DNA of 64,000 bases from NCBI GenBank assembly GCA_002118135.1, contig BDIU01000053.1, positions 248,001-312,000 of the forward strand, written 5' to 3'. How positions within the stretch are numbered: the first letter of the stretch is position 1; each line of letters begins with the position of its first letter. Positions 1 through 12,436 of this stretch are shown piece by piece. The stretch is from Trebouxia sp. TZW2008 (taxonomy: Eukaryota; Chlorophyta; Trebouxiophyceae; Trebouxiales; Trebouxiaceae). The position numbers were made by a program, and so were the translations under genes. The notes under the pieces are model-generated. The model saw only the letters and a program-made list of their open reading frames with translations, was not told the origin of the DNA and ran no database searches.

Positions 1-253
1 TCAAAGAATGCTAAGCGGGTGCAAAAGTGGTGCAGTAGGGTACAAAATACTGCTCACACAGCTCATGCAACAACTGCTGTCTCAGCCAGAGTTTGGAAAA
101 CAAACATTGTCAGAACTGAAAGAGGCTTGCCAACTTGATCTTCATTATGTTGCAGTTTGAGGACAGCAAGAAATGCCTCAAGCAAAGAAGCGACCCCAAA
201 AGCTGAACAAGGTAGGCCAGATCAATCTGGTGTGCTCTATGCTGCAAATCTGG

Positions 254-3200
254 CTAGTAGCGCTGTCTCTTGTAATCTTGGCCTGCAGATGAGCAGCAGT
301 GAGACAAACAGCAGTCAAAGCAGGAGCAAGACAAAATGTAGCTTAGCATGAGCAACAGACAAAGACACAAATAGCTGACCTGATTGGCCTTGTTGCCCAC
401 TGTAACCACCATAGCCACTATAGGCATTAGCCTGCATAGCAAACACATACCTGTAGACAAGCTGCAAGGGTTGATATGCTCTTGGTATGATGACTGACAA
501 ACAAACAAACACTGTAAATTCAGTGTGCTTGGCAATTCCAACTTCCTTCGTTTCTGATGCAGGCAAAAAAACATTGATTGTGTCTTTATGGACAGCGTAA
601 GCCTCAGCATTGTGTGTCTCCAGCAGGTTTAGTCAGGAGTTTATTTGATGAAAGAATCATAGGCTCTGCAATGCAGCATCTTGCATACAACTAGCAGATC
701 AGCTGCCAGCTTGCCTGATCATAGCTGGAGTCTCGCTTCTGGCCAGGTGTCAAGTTGGTTATGCCCTGTCCATATTGCAAGCCAGCTTGAGCATATGCTG
801 CTGGACCGTAGCCAGCATTGGCCCCTGGCATTGCTGCAAAGTTCTGTGCAGCACTATTATATGCAGCCTGCAGAAACATTTTGATAGGCCAAATTAGGTC
901 CTACAATCTTGCAAAGCATCAGCCTTCCAAAGCTGGATTTCATGGCATGATGCAAGTTTATTGTGCTGCCATACTGATTGCCTGGATGACTGGGTCAGCA
1001 CAGCAAGACACTGGTGAGACTGATGATAGTTGGTGCTGTTTACAAAGACAGCATGCACTGTCAGAGCTGACTTCAACATGACAAACTTGCGAAGCAAACT
1101 CAGGTTTATCACATAGCAGCTGCAACTGCAGAAAGGCAGGCACATGCACAACAAGATACTTAGCAGCTTCAGGACAGACCTGTGTCCCACCATATCCGGC
1201 AGGCTGCTGCCCAAACGCCCCAAAAGGGGTCTGTGTGGCGTAGCCATTGGACTGTGCAAAGGTGTCTTGTCCTGTGCCGTATCCTGTCTGCTGTGCTGAG
1301 GAGGCCGCACCAAACATGCCGGTATTGCCTGTGCTGCTTGTGCCACTCTGACCATTGCCAAGGCTTGTAGGCCAGCCCTGCAGCTCAAGCACAGCACACG
1401 ACAGTCAGGCTGCAAATCAGCACAGCATGCTGCGATCAGGCTGCATACAAGCATGGTGTGCATATAGCTGTCATGATGGCTGGATAGCCAGGAGCACCAA
1501 GCAATTCAACAGTGTTGCATACAGTCAAGAACGATCATGAGCATGAGTGTTGGCAGAATTGACCAACAAGCTCATATTTTGTGTTGATTGCTGCACACAA
1601 GAACAAGTTCAAGCCGTTGGGCAGACAAGACTATGTCGTGAGAAGTCTTGATGAAGTCTATGTGGCAAGCGGCACCTCAGCAAGCTGTTTGTTTTGCAAG
1701 ACAAGTATGATCACAATCTTGGGTCACTGGTGGGTGTCAACCACAACTGGGAGCATTCATGCTGCTGCACAATGAACTCTCGTGTGCAGCTCAAAGGTCA
1801 GCTGTCTTTTGCCACAGCAGAACGTTGAGAAAGCAAAGCAGGATTTGCAGCACTATAAGTACTGCAGAAGGCTTTCATGCCCTGGCACAAATACTCACCT
1901 GTGAACCTGTTGCAAAGCCCTGACTGTACAGAGCATTGGCTGTGTAGGCATCTTGACCAGCGGCACCCAGATTGGGAGGGTACACAGCTTGACCACCATA
2001 CGATGCAGCAAATGCACCCTGACCACCGCTGTAAGCTGTGTCTAGGCCACCTGATGCATAGTCATTCTGCAACGCAAACATTACCATGGCGACGAGGCTG
2101 ACAACATCAACACAGACAGCAAGCATTGCGCCAGATCAGGCAGGTATGTATGCTTGTCAACATTGCGCTGCCTCTGAAGGCAGCACACTCTCAAAAGGGC
2201 AGCTTCACAAGGGGTAAGGATGTAGAAGGTACAGGCGTCAATACCCAGGAATTGGTCTGTATGCAGGTTGGCGCCTCGTAGGCTCTGGCAGCATTGTGCA
2301 ATGAATGACAAGCACTTGGCAAGGTGGGTTTATGATGCAATGCACAGTACGTACCCTGGGCTTCTCAGACATGCGTGCCTGAGCTGCAACAGCACGTGCT
2401 TCTGCCTCAATCCGTTTGCGAGCATCTGCCTCTTGCTGCGCCTTCAGCTGAGCTTGGCTGGCCTGTGTTTTGTACTGCAATGCCTGTAGGCAAGCAGGGA
2501 AACTCAGGTGCTGGGTCAAACAGTACATAACCATGATTGCAATGCTGGTACTGCAGAACCTATACGCATGCAGGCATAAGCAACTGACCAACAGCAGCTA
2601 GATTTGGCTGCAATTCCTATGCTGCAGAGCCTGTGCATGTGCAGTCTTGAGTGCTGACCAACAACAGCTAAGTATGGGTGTAACCCTTGTTCTGCAGAAT
2701 GTAAACATGACCAAAATCCAACAGCACCTTGGCATCAAATTTTGCACAGCAACAGACAAGCAGATATGACTGAGCCATACACATACAGCAAAGAGGCTGT
2801 CAGCAGTAGGTAACCTGCTTGATGCAAGATTTGTACCTGCTCTTGATACTGTTGCACTTGAGCCTGTGCTGCCCTGAGCTGTGCTTGCATGAGAGACTGC
2901 TGAGCACGCAGTTGCTGTTGCATGGTCATCTGCATCTGCCTCTGATACTGAAGCTGCATTTGCTGCAACACAAAACAGGCGTCAGTCATTCTCACAGTTG
3001 CCGCAGCAGGAGGTCAACCAGCAGAAGCATAAAGATTGTCTCTGATAATTTGCTGAAACGGCAGGCTGACACGCGAGCCGTGAAGTGGCCTACCTGTTGC
3101 ATTTGCATAGTTTGCTGCTGCAGGCGTACAGCCATGTCATCACTGCTAAAGCCCATTGATCCTGTGCCAAGCTGACTGTTGCCATTGAAGTTACCTATGC

Positions 3201-6079
3201 AAACATTGACAGAGTGTCAACGGCACGGAAATGTCATCATTAGCATGCCAAAAGCTTGTATCAACTGACCTCTGCCGCCAGCAGATACCAAGGCATTTGG
3301 GGACAACCTGTCACCAAAATTGCCTTTGTTTCCATTCAGACCTAAACGACCTGTGTAAAGTAAATCAGCACAAACAGTGTCAGGATAGTCAAGCTGACAC
3401 AAACAGCTGCATTATCAACAAATGAAAAGCTCATACCATTGTTCTGTGGTCTGATGGCATGAGTGTCGTAGTGTTTGGCAGGATTGGCAAAAGACACCAC
3501 AAGCTTATTACCCATGAAGTCCTGATCAGACTCATCAACCTCTCGGTATGCACTGCATCACCAAACGAAACAGCTGTCTAGAGAGGTGCCGCTCAATGTG
3601 GGTTGTTGGAAAATATGCGGAGCCATGTAGCTAGGGAAAGTGGACAAGTGAATAGGCAGAGAAATGGAGGGCTCAAAAGCTGTGATTGAAAGATGAAAAC
3701 AAGCAAAGGGCAACAAAGACTTCAACAAGCGGGGAAGCCCAAAGTTATGTGACGACAAAACAGCTGTATGCCTGTCTGATTGGAGAAAAGGTGATTGAAT
3801 CCCATACAAAATTGAGAAAAGCAGAATGGATGTGAGGTTCTGATCAAGGCAGATACTTACGCATCTGCAAAAATGCTCTGCCTGAACTCTACAAATGCAA
3901 AGCCTTTGCTGTTTCCCGTCTGTTTGTTCCTGGGTAGGTGGCACTCATTGACAGGGCCAAACTTCTCAAAAAGTTGCCTCAAGGCAGAAATATCAGAAAA
4001 GCCCTGGAGGTGTCAAAAACAGTCAGCCAGGTAACACAAGAGCGTTCAACAAGCTTCACACTCAGAACGAAATTGCAAACCTGCTTGAGCTGCTTTCTTG
4101 AGGAAACACAAAGGGGACTTGAAATGCTGACTTGCAGGCAGTAGGGTTCGTAATAGCATCTCAGAAAGGGCTGATGCAAGCAGAATGGAAAATGGAAAGC
4201 TGTCCACTGCAGGGAAGAAATCTCTTCTCACACAGCACATCACATTGCAGAGTGGACTTGCAAAAAGCAACTGTTTGACAGCCATGAAGTGGTCACGACA
4301 CACAAACATGCTAGCCTTCACACTGCAGAAAGGTTTGCGACAGGCAATCGCTTGTGGGCGTGAAGTCGTCACAACATGCAGACATGCCCAATGTAACACA
4401 CCGGCATCAGGTTGGTAATGTACAGCACCCTAGAGTACAGTCCAGGAATGGTGCGTGGATGAGCCCACTCAGCTCGCAACAGCTTGATCTGCTGCCATCG
4501 CCCATTGGCCTGGATAGTCAGACCTTCCTGCTCACACAGTCCAAGATCAAGAATTTGTGCGATATGGTGAACATGTCGAGCAACCTTGGCGCACTACATT
4601 TATTTACTTGAAATGCATGCTAGACAGGCTAAGCAGGCCCAGCTAGGTATATGGCGCATTGACAGAATTGGACCTGGACATGAGGTCAGAATGACAGCAT
4701 GAACAAACAGGTAGCCATGGTTTGTACAGAGGATCCTGTCAGTAAGTTCTGGGCAATGCAGTCAGTGAGGTGAAGAAGCAGCAAGCAAAATCAGCCTGCC
4801 TTGCGCCGAAAATCAGGACGCATCTCTGCTTCTATCTTGTCCATGCCTTCTTTGCACTTGAGTGCCCCGTTTGGTACACTGTACTCTACAAATGCATACC
4901 CCTGCAAAGGCAAGAATTATATCAGCAGCTGTTCACATCATGAAATCAGAGCAAAGTCCAAAGCAAGTTTTGGCGAGACAAATTTGGCTTGCTAATGCAA
5001 GAAGGGCTGGAACATCTAGCACTGATGCTTCAAACTGCTGTGCCAATTGGGCTCAGGCCAAGCCAGCACCCAGTGGGTGAGCAGGTAGCCCAGGGTACAA
5101 CTTTCAGGAAGAAACCCAACGGCAGAAGAGCAAATAGTATGTGTACCTTGGTTTTGCCTTCGTGATTGTGCATCACAAGGCATCTCTCTACAGGTCCATA
5201 CTCCTCCATTTTGCGCCTCAGACTGGCATCATCAGACCACTCCTCAGTGATATTGCCAATGAACAGTTGGACTTGAGGATGGCTAGTGTCAAATTGTAGC
5301 TTGTCGTCGCCAAGTTGTAGGGGAGGATCTGCTTCCTTCAGCTGCTTCACTACTGAAATTGCTATTTTGCTGACATCTGTCTCATGCTTTTCAGTTGTTG
5401 TCCAGGGCATAGGAGGCGGTTGTAGCCGCACGTATGCCACTCGCTTGTCCTGTATCTTCACTGTATCAAAGGCTACGCTTTTTACGTGCAAGTTTGCAGT
5501 CTCCAACACTTCTTGAACAGACTGCTCTGTGATGCTGTCGCTTGTTGGAATGTTTTTGACCTGTCAGACAGAGATCCAGTCAACACAGTTTGGCAGCACT
5601 GCAGTGGTACTGTGCTAGGTCTTGAAGCACCTTGAAGAGTGGTGCAGGCTTCCATTCGTCTGCGATGATGGACAATTCCCATTCCTCAGTGTCATCGGTA
5701 TCACTTTTGACAGCGGCAGGCGTATCTAGTTCAGCAGAATCAGCGACATCCTGAGGGCCCTGCAGCGCACGTGAAGCTTTGCTGTTCTGGGCACGCCAGC
5801 TTAAAGTTACGAGCTGCAATGAGATGTCCATTGCGCTCGACACTCGAGCTGCTAAACAAGACGGCGGGCCCATGCCAATACCTGCTCTTGGATCGAGTTG
5901 GCTGTCTGTTCGAGATCTGCGGGCTCGACAGGCGTGTCGTCCACCTCGTCAGGATCTTCATCGTACGTGACCTCCTCCTCTTCCTCGGGTGCCTCGACGA
6001 CGACGGCGTCGACGACCAAAGATGCCGAGGGATCGGGTTCCTCAGTGAGGACCGCAGCATCGCCCTCGCCAACTGACAT
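254..6079 (-). CDS. Raver-like RNA-binding protein with RRM domains
   Basis: Sixteen exons join in phase to 794 residues: 6079-5882, 5813-5631, 5560-5147, 4901-4800, 4593-4402, 4003-3861, 3552-3437, 3350-3270, 3194-3094, 2962-2837, 2483-2355, 2066-1899, 1377-1180, 867-715, 431-380, 282-254. The N-terminus is acidic. A possible RRM-like segment begins VKNIPTSDS (from about residue 128). Two clear RRMs follow: RNP2 LFIGNI with RNP1 GYAFVEY (about 215-300), and RNP2 LYITNL with RNP1 GFAFVEF (about 355-440). After these come a Gln/Met-rich helix, an Ala/Arg helix and a Gly/Tyr/Gln/Ala-rich tail ending QDYKRQRY. The RRM spacing recalls Raver-type splicing regulators, but orthology is inferred. A role in pre-mRNA binding is likely. 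Two introns use GC donors, after 4800 and after 715. A possible extra exon near 2240-2300 was skipped because it breaks the frame. The start is the first ATG of the acidic exon. Confidence 0.85.
2590..2720. repeat. Degenerate tandem repeat in RRM-gene intron
   Basis: Units built on 'ctgaccaacaacagct', followed by 'ctgcagag' or 'ctgcagaa', recur about three times in the intron between exons 2962-2837 and 2483-2355. This is the same kind of short local duplication seen throughout the window, here without recognisable coding content. Confidence 0.4.
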
Positions 6080-6796
6080 GATCAGTCAAAATCAAGAGCT
6101 CACGCAATGAGCTTGGTCTATGAACGCTCGGACTGTGTCACACGACCAGCTGTTATCGCGGGCGTGATCATGTACCAAAGACTGCAACCTTTGAGGCCCT
6201 AGGGCGAATTCTGTGTCAAATTTGGTGGTGCCCTAGCAAATTGGTCAACTTCGACAGATGTGACAGGAGCTCACTGTTGAGTACGCTTGCCGTTGCGCAT
6301 AGCTGATCATGCCGCGTGAGGAGTACCAGCATCTATACTGCAAGCTGCTCGGCCAACGCGTGCTGTAGCTGTTTCTCAACTACGATTTTGGTCTGATCAC
6401 TTGTGACTGCAACTGCGGAACAAGCCAGGGACATCCGTGATAGAAAGAATCCAGCCAACTTGTCACACGTATTGCTCCTGCAACTCTCAGCGGTGCAGCG
6501 AGCTCAGTAACAACGCAGCCCCAGAATCTAGCAACGCATCTTACCGGCATCCATAACTCAGATGCTGACCCGATGCCACGGCGACCGATGTCACTGAATC
6601 TTGAGCCTCTGGCAGAAGCATACCTGTGGTTTCAAGTATTGCTCACGACGAAGGTTGTCCTCCTGCACTCATAAACAGAGTGTCTCATCCAGGCTTCTCA
6701 ACAGCAGCGAGTGACTGAGTGGGGCAGCTCAAGTGTAATCCAGCTTGAAGCAGAAACGTGCTGCAAGAGCTGTCGGCTGACTACTGATTCAGCAGA
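6080..6796. promoter_or_regulatory. Divergent intergenic region between RRM gene and TML
   Basis: These 717 bp separate two start codons pointing away from each other, so they probably hold both promoters and 5' leaders. CpG is visibly more frequent from about 5900 (inside the first RRM exon) to 6600 than in the gene bodies. No convincing TATA box or additional exon was found. Short open stretches such as the one from the ATG at about 6309 end quickly. Confidence 0.55.
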
Positions 6797-9700
6797 ATGG
6801 TGGCATGCATAGAGATGGCTGTTGCTATGCGGGCTAAAGGCGGGTCAAACTTCTTGTTGCAAAGGTCAGCATTCAGCGTGTTGTGATTGTGATGTACAGC
6901 TTGAATGTTATACATGGGACTTACATTATGGCGTGAACTGCAGCTGGGGGATTGGTGCCAAAGTCGCTAATGACAGCATGCGCTCAGCTGCAGCAACACT
7001 GGCAGAGTATGCAAGCAAAGGGGGTCAGGGTGATACTGACGGGTAAGACATGGACGCTTTGAATGCTGATGCTGCCACACGATGCTGAATCACCATGCTG
7101 CCTCATGCTTTAAGGATGATGGACCTCTAGTTTAGCTACCATACTTCAAGGTCAATGCATTGACTGCAGGACTGGAGACACAGCTCCAGACTTTGCTTAT
7201 GGTGATTTGCTGGTGGAGAATGCCAGGTATCCTCTTCCTGCACCGTGCCTGTGTGCAGCATCGACACTGCAACACAGGCTAGCTGCAAGTCCTGAGCTGT
7301 TTCCTCACCCAACCCACACAAAGCTTGCAGCGTGTAGGATCAGCACGACATTATCTAAATGCAGCAGGGCTTTTGCTTTCCTGCTGTTACCTACGCCTTG
7401 ACATTGTCAGCATAATTGCTGTGCTGTTGTCAAGGCATGCTATCAGCTGATCCTTGCCAGTGTTGCAGGTATCGGGTGGTGTATCGCTTGGTCAACACTG
7501 TGTATGTGATGGCGGTGGCCTCTGCTGCTGCCAATGTGTTTTCCCTGATGAGGCTTGTGGATGCCATGACGCATGTAGCCACCCTGGCAAGCAGAGGAGT
7601 TGAGGTCACGCCTGAGAAACTCAGTCGCCGCTACCCGGAGGTAAGCCTCAGCTGTTTGATGTCCTATGCAAAGTGTTCTAACTGCTGCTCTGCAAACTGT
7701 TGAAATAATGCTTAGCCTTAGTAGCTCCACACAGACAATGAGTTGGCGCTATCAAGAGGTGTGATCTTGTGCATATTGTGTCAAGACTCTTCAGACACTG
7801 TGGGGGCTTAGGAGCTCTATCCAGTCAGTACGCAGTCTTGGCAGTTCCAGACAAGCATTACTCAGGGTTGACAGCTCTACACAGACGATGCGTGGGCTTG
7901 CTAGTTCCATCCAAGCAATGTTTAGGCTTGACAAGTGCATCAAGGCATGCACAGCAAGCGACATTTATACATGTGCTGCAATGTTGAACCTCACATCCTG
8001 CTGCAAACAAGGAGCAGCCGGTCAATGGAGAATCCCAGAAAGCTACATTGGATGGCAGCCTCCTTTTCTGCAGCACCAGGTGAGGCCAGCACTTGCAGGA
8101 TGCGCAGCTCACTCATGCAGTTGGTGAAGGTACCAGCATGCATGCAGCTACGGCTGCACAAAGTGAAACACTGTGTAGGTTTATATTGTGTAGCACTACA
8201 CAATTTGGGCAATGTGAAGCTTGGTAACCTAGTCTGCAGCTTGTATTGAGATCCAAAGCCATGGCATGGACTGGTTTGCAGCTCGCAGTCCACTACACCT
8301 GAATGGGGCAAGTGACAATCTTTTTGAATGTTAATAGCAGCTGCAGATGCCCATCAAGATGATGGAGACCTGCAGCAATCATTCTGATGTCTGAAGTCTT
8401 CCAAACAACAACATCTGACACTTGAAGTTGACCTTGCATGCTGTTGTATGCTGCCGACAGGCTGGTAGTGAGCAGCAACGGCAGCGCAAATGTAAGCAGC
8501 ATCCTGACAGAGACAGACACTGGCTTTACCTCTAAGCTGATTTTATTCTGCAGATATGCATTACCAACAACATCGGACGCTTTGCGTTGAAACTGCACGC
8601 AGTTGTATGCTGCCATCACGTTTTCACAAGCAACAGCATCTGACACTTTAATTGACCTTGCATGCAGTTGTATGCTGCTGTTAGGCTCGTGGTCAGCAGC
8701 AATGGCAGTGCCGATGTGACCAGCATCCTGACAGAGGCAGACAGCAGCCTAACCTCTAAGCTGGTGGTTGCTGACCCAGTCAAGGCTGGCAAGTCCTTCA
8801 CAGCCAAGCTGACAGGCTTGGGGCGCAAGACAGCCACCTCCACACCAGACTCAAGTGTTGCCCCCCGTCCAAGCCTCAGCCAAAGGTATGCTGCCATTAA
8901 GCTGCGCCATCGGCTACATCAAGCTTGTGTCCTTTTTTTTCTCTTTTCCTCTTTTGTATACCTCTTCTTTTCTTCTTTTCTTGTCGCATCCTGCGTGGCA
9001 GCTGAAAGTTTGCTGTTCTGAAGCTGAAATAAGACTGAACGCCAACAGCTAGGCAAATTCAGCCCCAGCCAATGTTCTGATGTCCAAGCACGCTGTTGCA
9101 TGCTATTGCAGGATGACGTCTGTGAGCTTGCAGCTTGCATCACGTGGCAGCAACCTTGTTCCTGCGCATTCCAGCGCATTTGCTTGGGCACCCAGCCATA
9201 GAATAGAAGGACAACAGCTTGTTCTGTTGGAATGTCCAACATCAGTATTCTCTTGATGAACGCAATGCAAGACACCAGCTTACTGTGAGAAATGGCACCA
9301 AAATCCAGCAGTTTATCCGCCCCAAAATCCTGATGCAGGAGTGTGGGCCCTGCTGAGGACCAGACAGCTCAACTAGAGTTCAGGCTGCCACCAGAAGCCC
9401 TAGTGCCGCTGCCAGGGTCTGTGCCACCCCCAAGACGCCGGCCCCAGGCCGCCCCCACCTCTGGGGACCCCTTTGATGCCTTTGGCAGTGCCCCTGCTGT
9501 TGCAGTTGCTGCTAGGGATGACTTCGCTGACTTGGAATCACTGGGAGCCATTGGGGCTCCTCAAGCAGCACAGGCTGCTGGTAAGATCTCTCAGCAAGTG
9601 CTGCCAATGTGGTGCATGGGGTGCGCAACTGCCATGCATTCAGCAGTGCCCCTGCTGCTACAGTGGCTGCCAGGGACAACTTTGCTGACTTGGAGTCCCT

Positions 9701-12301
9701 GAGAGGCATTGGGGCTCCTCAAGCAGCACAGGCTGCTGGTAAGAGCTCTGAGCCAATGCTGCCCATGTAGTACATAGCGTGCAGAGCTGTGTTGCCTATG
9801 GGGGGATGTTGGCAAGAGCTCTCAGGCCAATCAGTCCCAGGGCAACTTCAGCAGCTGGCAGCAATGCAGCTCATAGCATGCGTGAGTGTCAGCAGTCAAG
9901 ACCTCCACACCACGAGTTGCATCGCAGCTGCCTCCCTGTAATCTAGATTGGATGGCTTTCATATCCCGTGATGGCTGCCTACACATTGCATTGAGACAGA
10001 CAAGCCGTCATTAGCTGGCGCTAAGAATCAGTCAAACAGCATGCGTAGGCTGTGCACACAATGGTTGGCAAGGCATTGCCGTCACAAAGAGCAATACAGA
10101 AGGTCCTGCCTTTCCTACAGCTGCAGCTCCATCCGCCTGCGTGAATGCCCTTTGTTGGTGGCTCAGGTTTAGGCCATCATCCTGTGCAGCACTCAGGTTA
10201 TCTTGGTGCTCTGCAGCATCAGACCCATTTGCCCATGTGTTTGGCAGCCTGGACATGAGCAAGGCCATTCAGGGGCCAGGAGGCACCACAGGCCCTACGC
10301 CCCTGGACCTGGATGCCCTGCTGGCAGGGGGTCCTGCAGGGGGACCCCTCTCTGGTCCCAACATGGGCTTCACTGCACAAAGAGGTATGCCTTGTTCCTG
10401 TTGTTGCTCCCTGCACATCAATGATACATAGGGAGCTGGGCAGCTTTCAGCATTAGGCAGCGTGTTTCATTCTGTCACGACCAAGAAAGCACACAGCCTC
10501 TGGCATAGTCTGTTGCGCTGGAACACGTTCTCATTGCCATGTGGATGTACAGGGGACTGGGCAGCATTCAACACACCTGGGCCTGCATCAGCCAATCAGG
10601 CGCCTGCACCCTGGCATCAGCAGTCCCTGGGTAACCAGACCCCCATCACGCCCCCACCCAAGGCCCTGCAGAAGCCTTCAGAGGCAGACTTAGCTGCAGT
10701 GGCTAAGGGGGAAAGCTTGCAGCTGCTGGAAACCTGGCAGGGCAGCTTCATTGGCTCCAAGCTGGACAAAGCAGGTGTGGATAAAATCACAAGTACGCGC
10801 TCAACGGCTGAACATTGAATATCAGAGGCTGCTGAGGTAGCCTCTTTGTGACTTCGTGATATCTTGAAGGCTGGCCCATGGTCCTGGCATTGTGCAGCCA
10901 AAGCCCTCTCTGCAGCATGTCAATGCAGACATTGCTGGGGGTCAAGTTGCGAGCTGTCCAGGATTTTGTCCTTGCCGGACTTGTTGAGTGCAGCCAAGGC
11001 ACAGCATGACAAATGGTGTGATGCCAAGTTTCGGCTGGTCATGCCAAGGCCTCGACTTCAGCCATGTGGCAATCAATTCCACAGCATAGTTTTGATGCAC
11101 TGAGACACTGTTTGCTGCAGGGGTTTTGGGGCAAGTGGGCAGCAGTGGAGCGCTGGACCATGTAGATTGCTCAGTTGGTTTCAGGCTGGTAGCGCCTGCA
11201 ACAGGGGCACGCATCTTGTCTGCTGGCCTGCGCTGCGCCCTGCTCAACAAGGATGCTGCCAGAAGGCAGCCTCGCTCCAAGGGAGCTTTCACAGCAGACA
11301 TGGGCAAGCTTGCCACTGCACAGCCCACAGTATGTACCTTATGTGATTTGCGCTTGCTGCCTCTGTGTCTGTTCCTATTGTGCATTGCTGCCAGCAGCTG
11401 CATCCAGCATGTTTTGCCTGTCATGACGCATGCTGATGACAAGGCTTTGGCATGCATGTGTTGCAATGTGGCCTGCAAAGTGAAATAGTCAGAGGTTATA
11501 ATACATACACAGGGTGCCATAGCTAAGCTCTCACTCACGTCAAAGAGATCTGTAAGTCTGCTATGGGCTATCTTGCAGGAATCGTTGTTGAAGTACCGGT
11601 TGCCAGCAGTGGCCTGTCTGCCTCCCCTGGTGCTGCAAGTGGCGCCTGTGTTGCCTGAGTCTGGTGGTGCCAATCAGTCTGTGCTGCTGGTGGTCCAGTA
11701 TGGTGTCAACCCACGCCTTGCAGGCCATCTGCGCAAAGTCACCTTCACGCTGCAAGTGCCAAAGGCTCTTGGTCAGCCTAGCAAGGTGGACCCCTTGCTC
11801 ATCCTTCCTCGTCTAGTGCAGGCATACATCTTCAATCACTCACATTCCAGTTGACGATTATATGCAGCAGAGATCGCTACGTTTTGACTTTTGCACCGGC
11901 GGGAACCATCCCACTGCTGCTTGTGAAGGTATACCTGTGCCTGAGTTGCTGGATTGCATGTTCAGATTTGGATTTATTGTGTTGTGCAGATTGCTCCAAA
12001 GGCATCTTGGTCAGCAAATCAGAGACAGTTGAGGTGGGAGCTTGCAACAATAGAGGCAGGGTCCAAAGGCATTGTCAGAGCTGCTTTTGCCTCTGAGGGT
12101 GCATCTACAGCAGATGCTGGGGCATACGGTGGAGGTGCAGCAGCTGCAGCTTTTGAGACAGTATGCACTGCACATTTCTGCGGTCAAGCAGGCCAGACCC
12201 TTTCTGGCGTTTCTCTTGAAAGCGGCAGTTCTGCTGATAACACAAGCCCCAGTAGATGCATGTGGCATGGTAATGCTACAGCCAAGGCAGTTCGGCAGTG
12301 A
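6797..12301 (+). CDS. TML: TML, muniscin-like subunit of the TSET/TPLATE complex
   Basis: Eleven exons close exactly to 657 residues: 6797-6864, 6944-7042, 7170-7226, 7469-7640, 8668-8885, 9339-9580, 10217-10384, 10553-10774, 11121-11329, 11579-11785, 11990-12301. The start gives MVACIEMAVAMRAKGG, resembling the short N-terminus of plant TML. Exon 4 encodes RYRVVYRLVN and VTPEKLSRRYPE (residues 75-132), close to the conserved plant TML block. A Pro/Gly/Ala-rich linker with DPF motifs follows, then a mu-homology-like region from about residue 416 (motifs LLKYRLP, VVQYGVNP, LRWELATI, LSGVSLESG). Plant TML is the medium subunit of the TPLATE adaptor complex in clathrin-mediated endocytosis; algal function is inferred. 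Total length is near that of plant TML. A TGTAA polyadenylation-like motif lies at about 12405. Introns 4, 6 and 7 carry decayed copies of neighbouring exon sequence. Confidence 0.92.
8415..8766 (+). repeat. Decayed tandem copy of TML exon 5
   Basis: The stretch 8415-8540 matches 8638-8766, which holds the 5' part of TML exon 5 and its upstream intron. In the copy the acceptor reads gcatgctg where the real one reads gcatgcag, so the AG is lost, and the copy has diverged by many substitutions. A shorter third fragment (gcagttgtatgctgcc) lies at about 8600. Confidence 0.85.
9480..9750 (+). repeat. Tandem copy of the 3' half of TML exon 6
   Basis: Bases 9645-9740 repeat the end of exon 6 (9480-9580), including the GTAAGA donor. 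The encoded peptide would again read like ARDNFADLESL. No acceptor puts the copy in phase with its neighbours, so it is treated as a pseudo-exon. It could extend the exon only if the intervening sequence were retained. Confidence 0.8.
10430..10580 (+). repeat. Small copy of the 5' edge of TML exon 8
   Basis: The sequence agggagctgggcagctttca at about 10431 mirrors aggggactgggcagcattca at 10551, the acceptor edge of exon 8. Only about 30 bp are shared before the copy decays. Confidence 0.6.
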
Positions 12302-12436
12302 TATTTAGACTTGAGTGACACTCTTAAGCTGTTTTGGCGAGCACATGAGTTGTGACATCCAACCAGGCTGCGTCAGCACAGTCGGATTTGGCCGATAGTT
12401 AATATGTAAAGCTGTGTTGTGGCTCTCGTCACATTT
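12302..12436. other. Short gap between convergent TML and WDR90 genes
   Basis: Only 135 bp separate the TML stop codon (12299-12301) from the WDR90 stop codon (12437-12439) on the other strand. The two 3' UTRs must be very short or overlap. Confidence 0.7.

Noticed and set aside
2240..2300. Possible extra exon of the RRM gene (SLRGANLHTDQFLG)
   Set aside because: Including it ends in a phase that forces a stop in the next clear exon, while skipping it keeps the frame.
6309..6370. Short open frame from an ATG between the RRM gene and TML, considered as a TML first exon
   Set aside because: It has no GT donor in phase with TML exon 2, whereas the exon at 6797-6864 fits in phase and resembles the family N-terminus.
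8930..8990. Polypyrimidine-rich stretch, considered as a branch/acceptor tract
   Set aside because: It follows exon 5 of TML by about 50 bp and is over 300 bp from the next acceptor. It is simply a T/C-rich intron segment.
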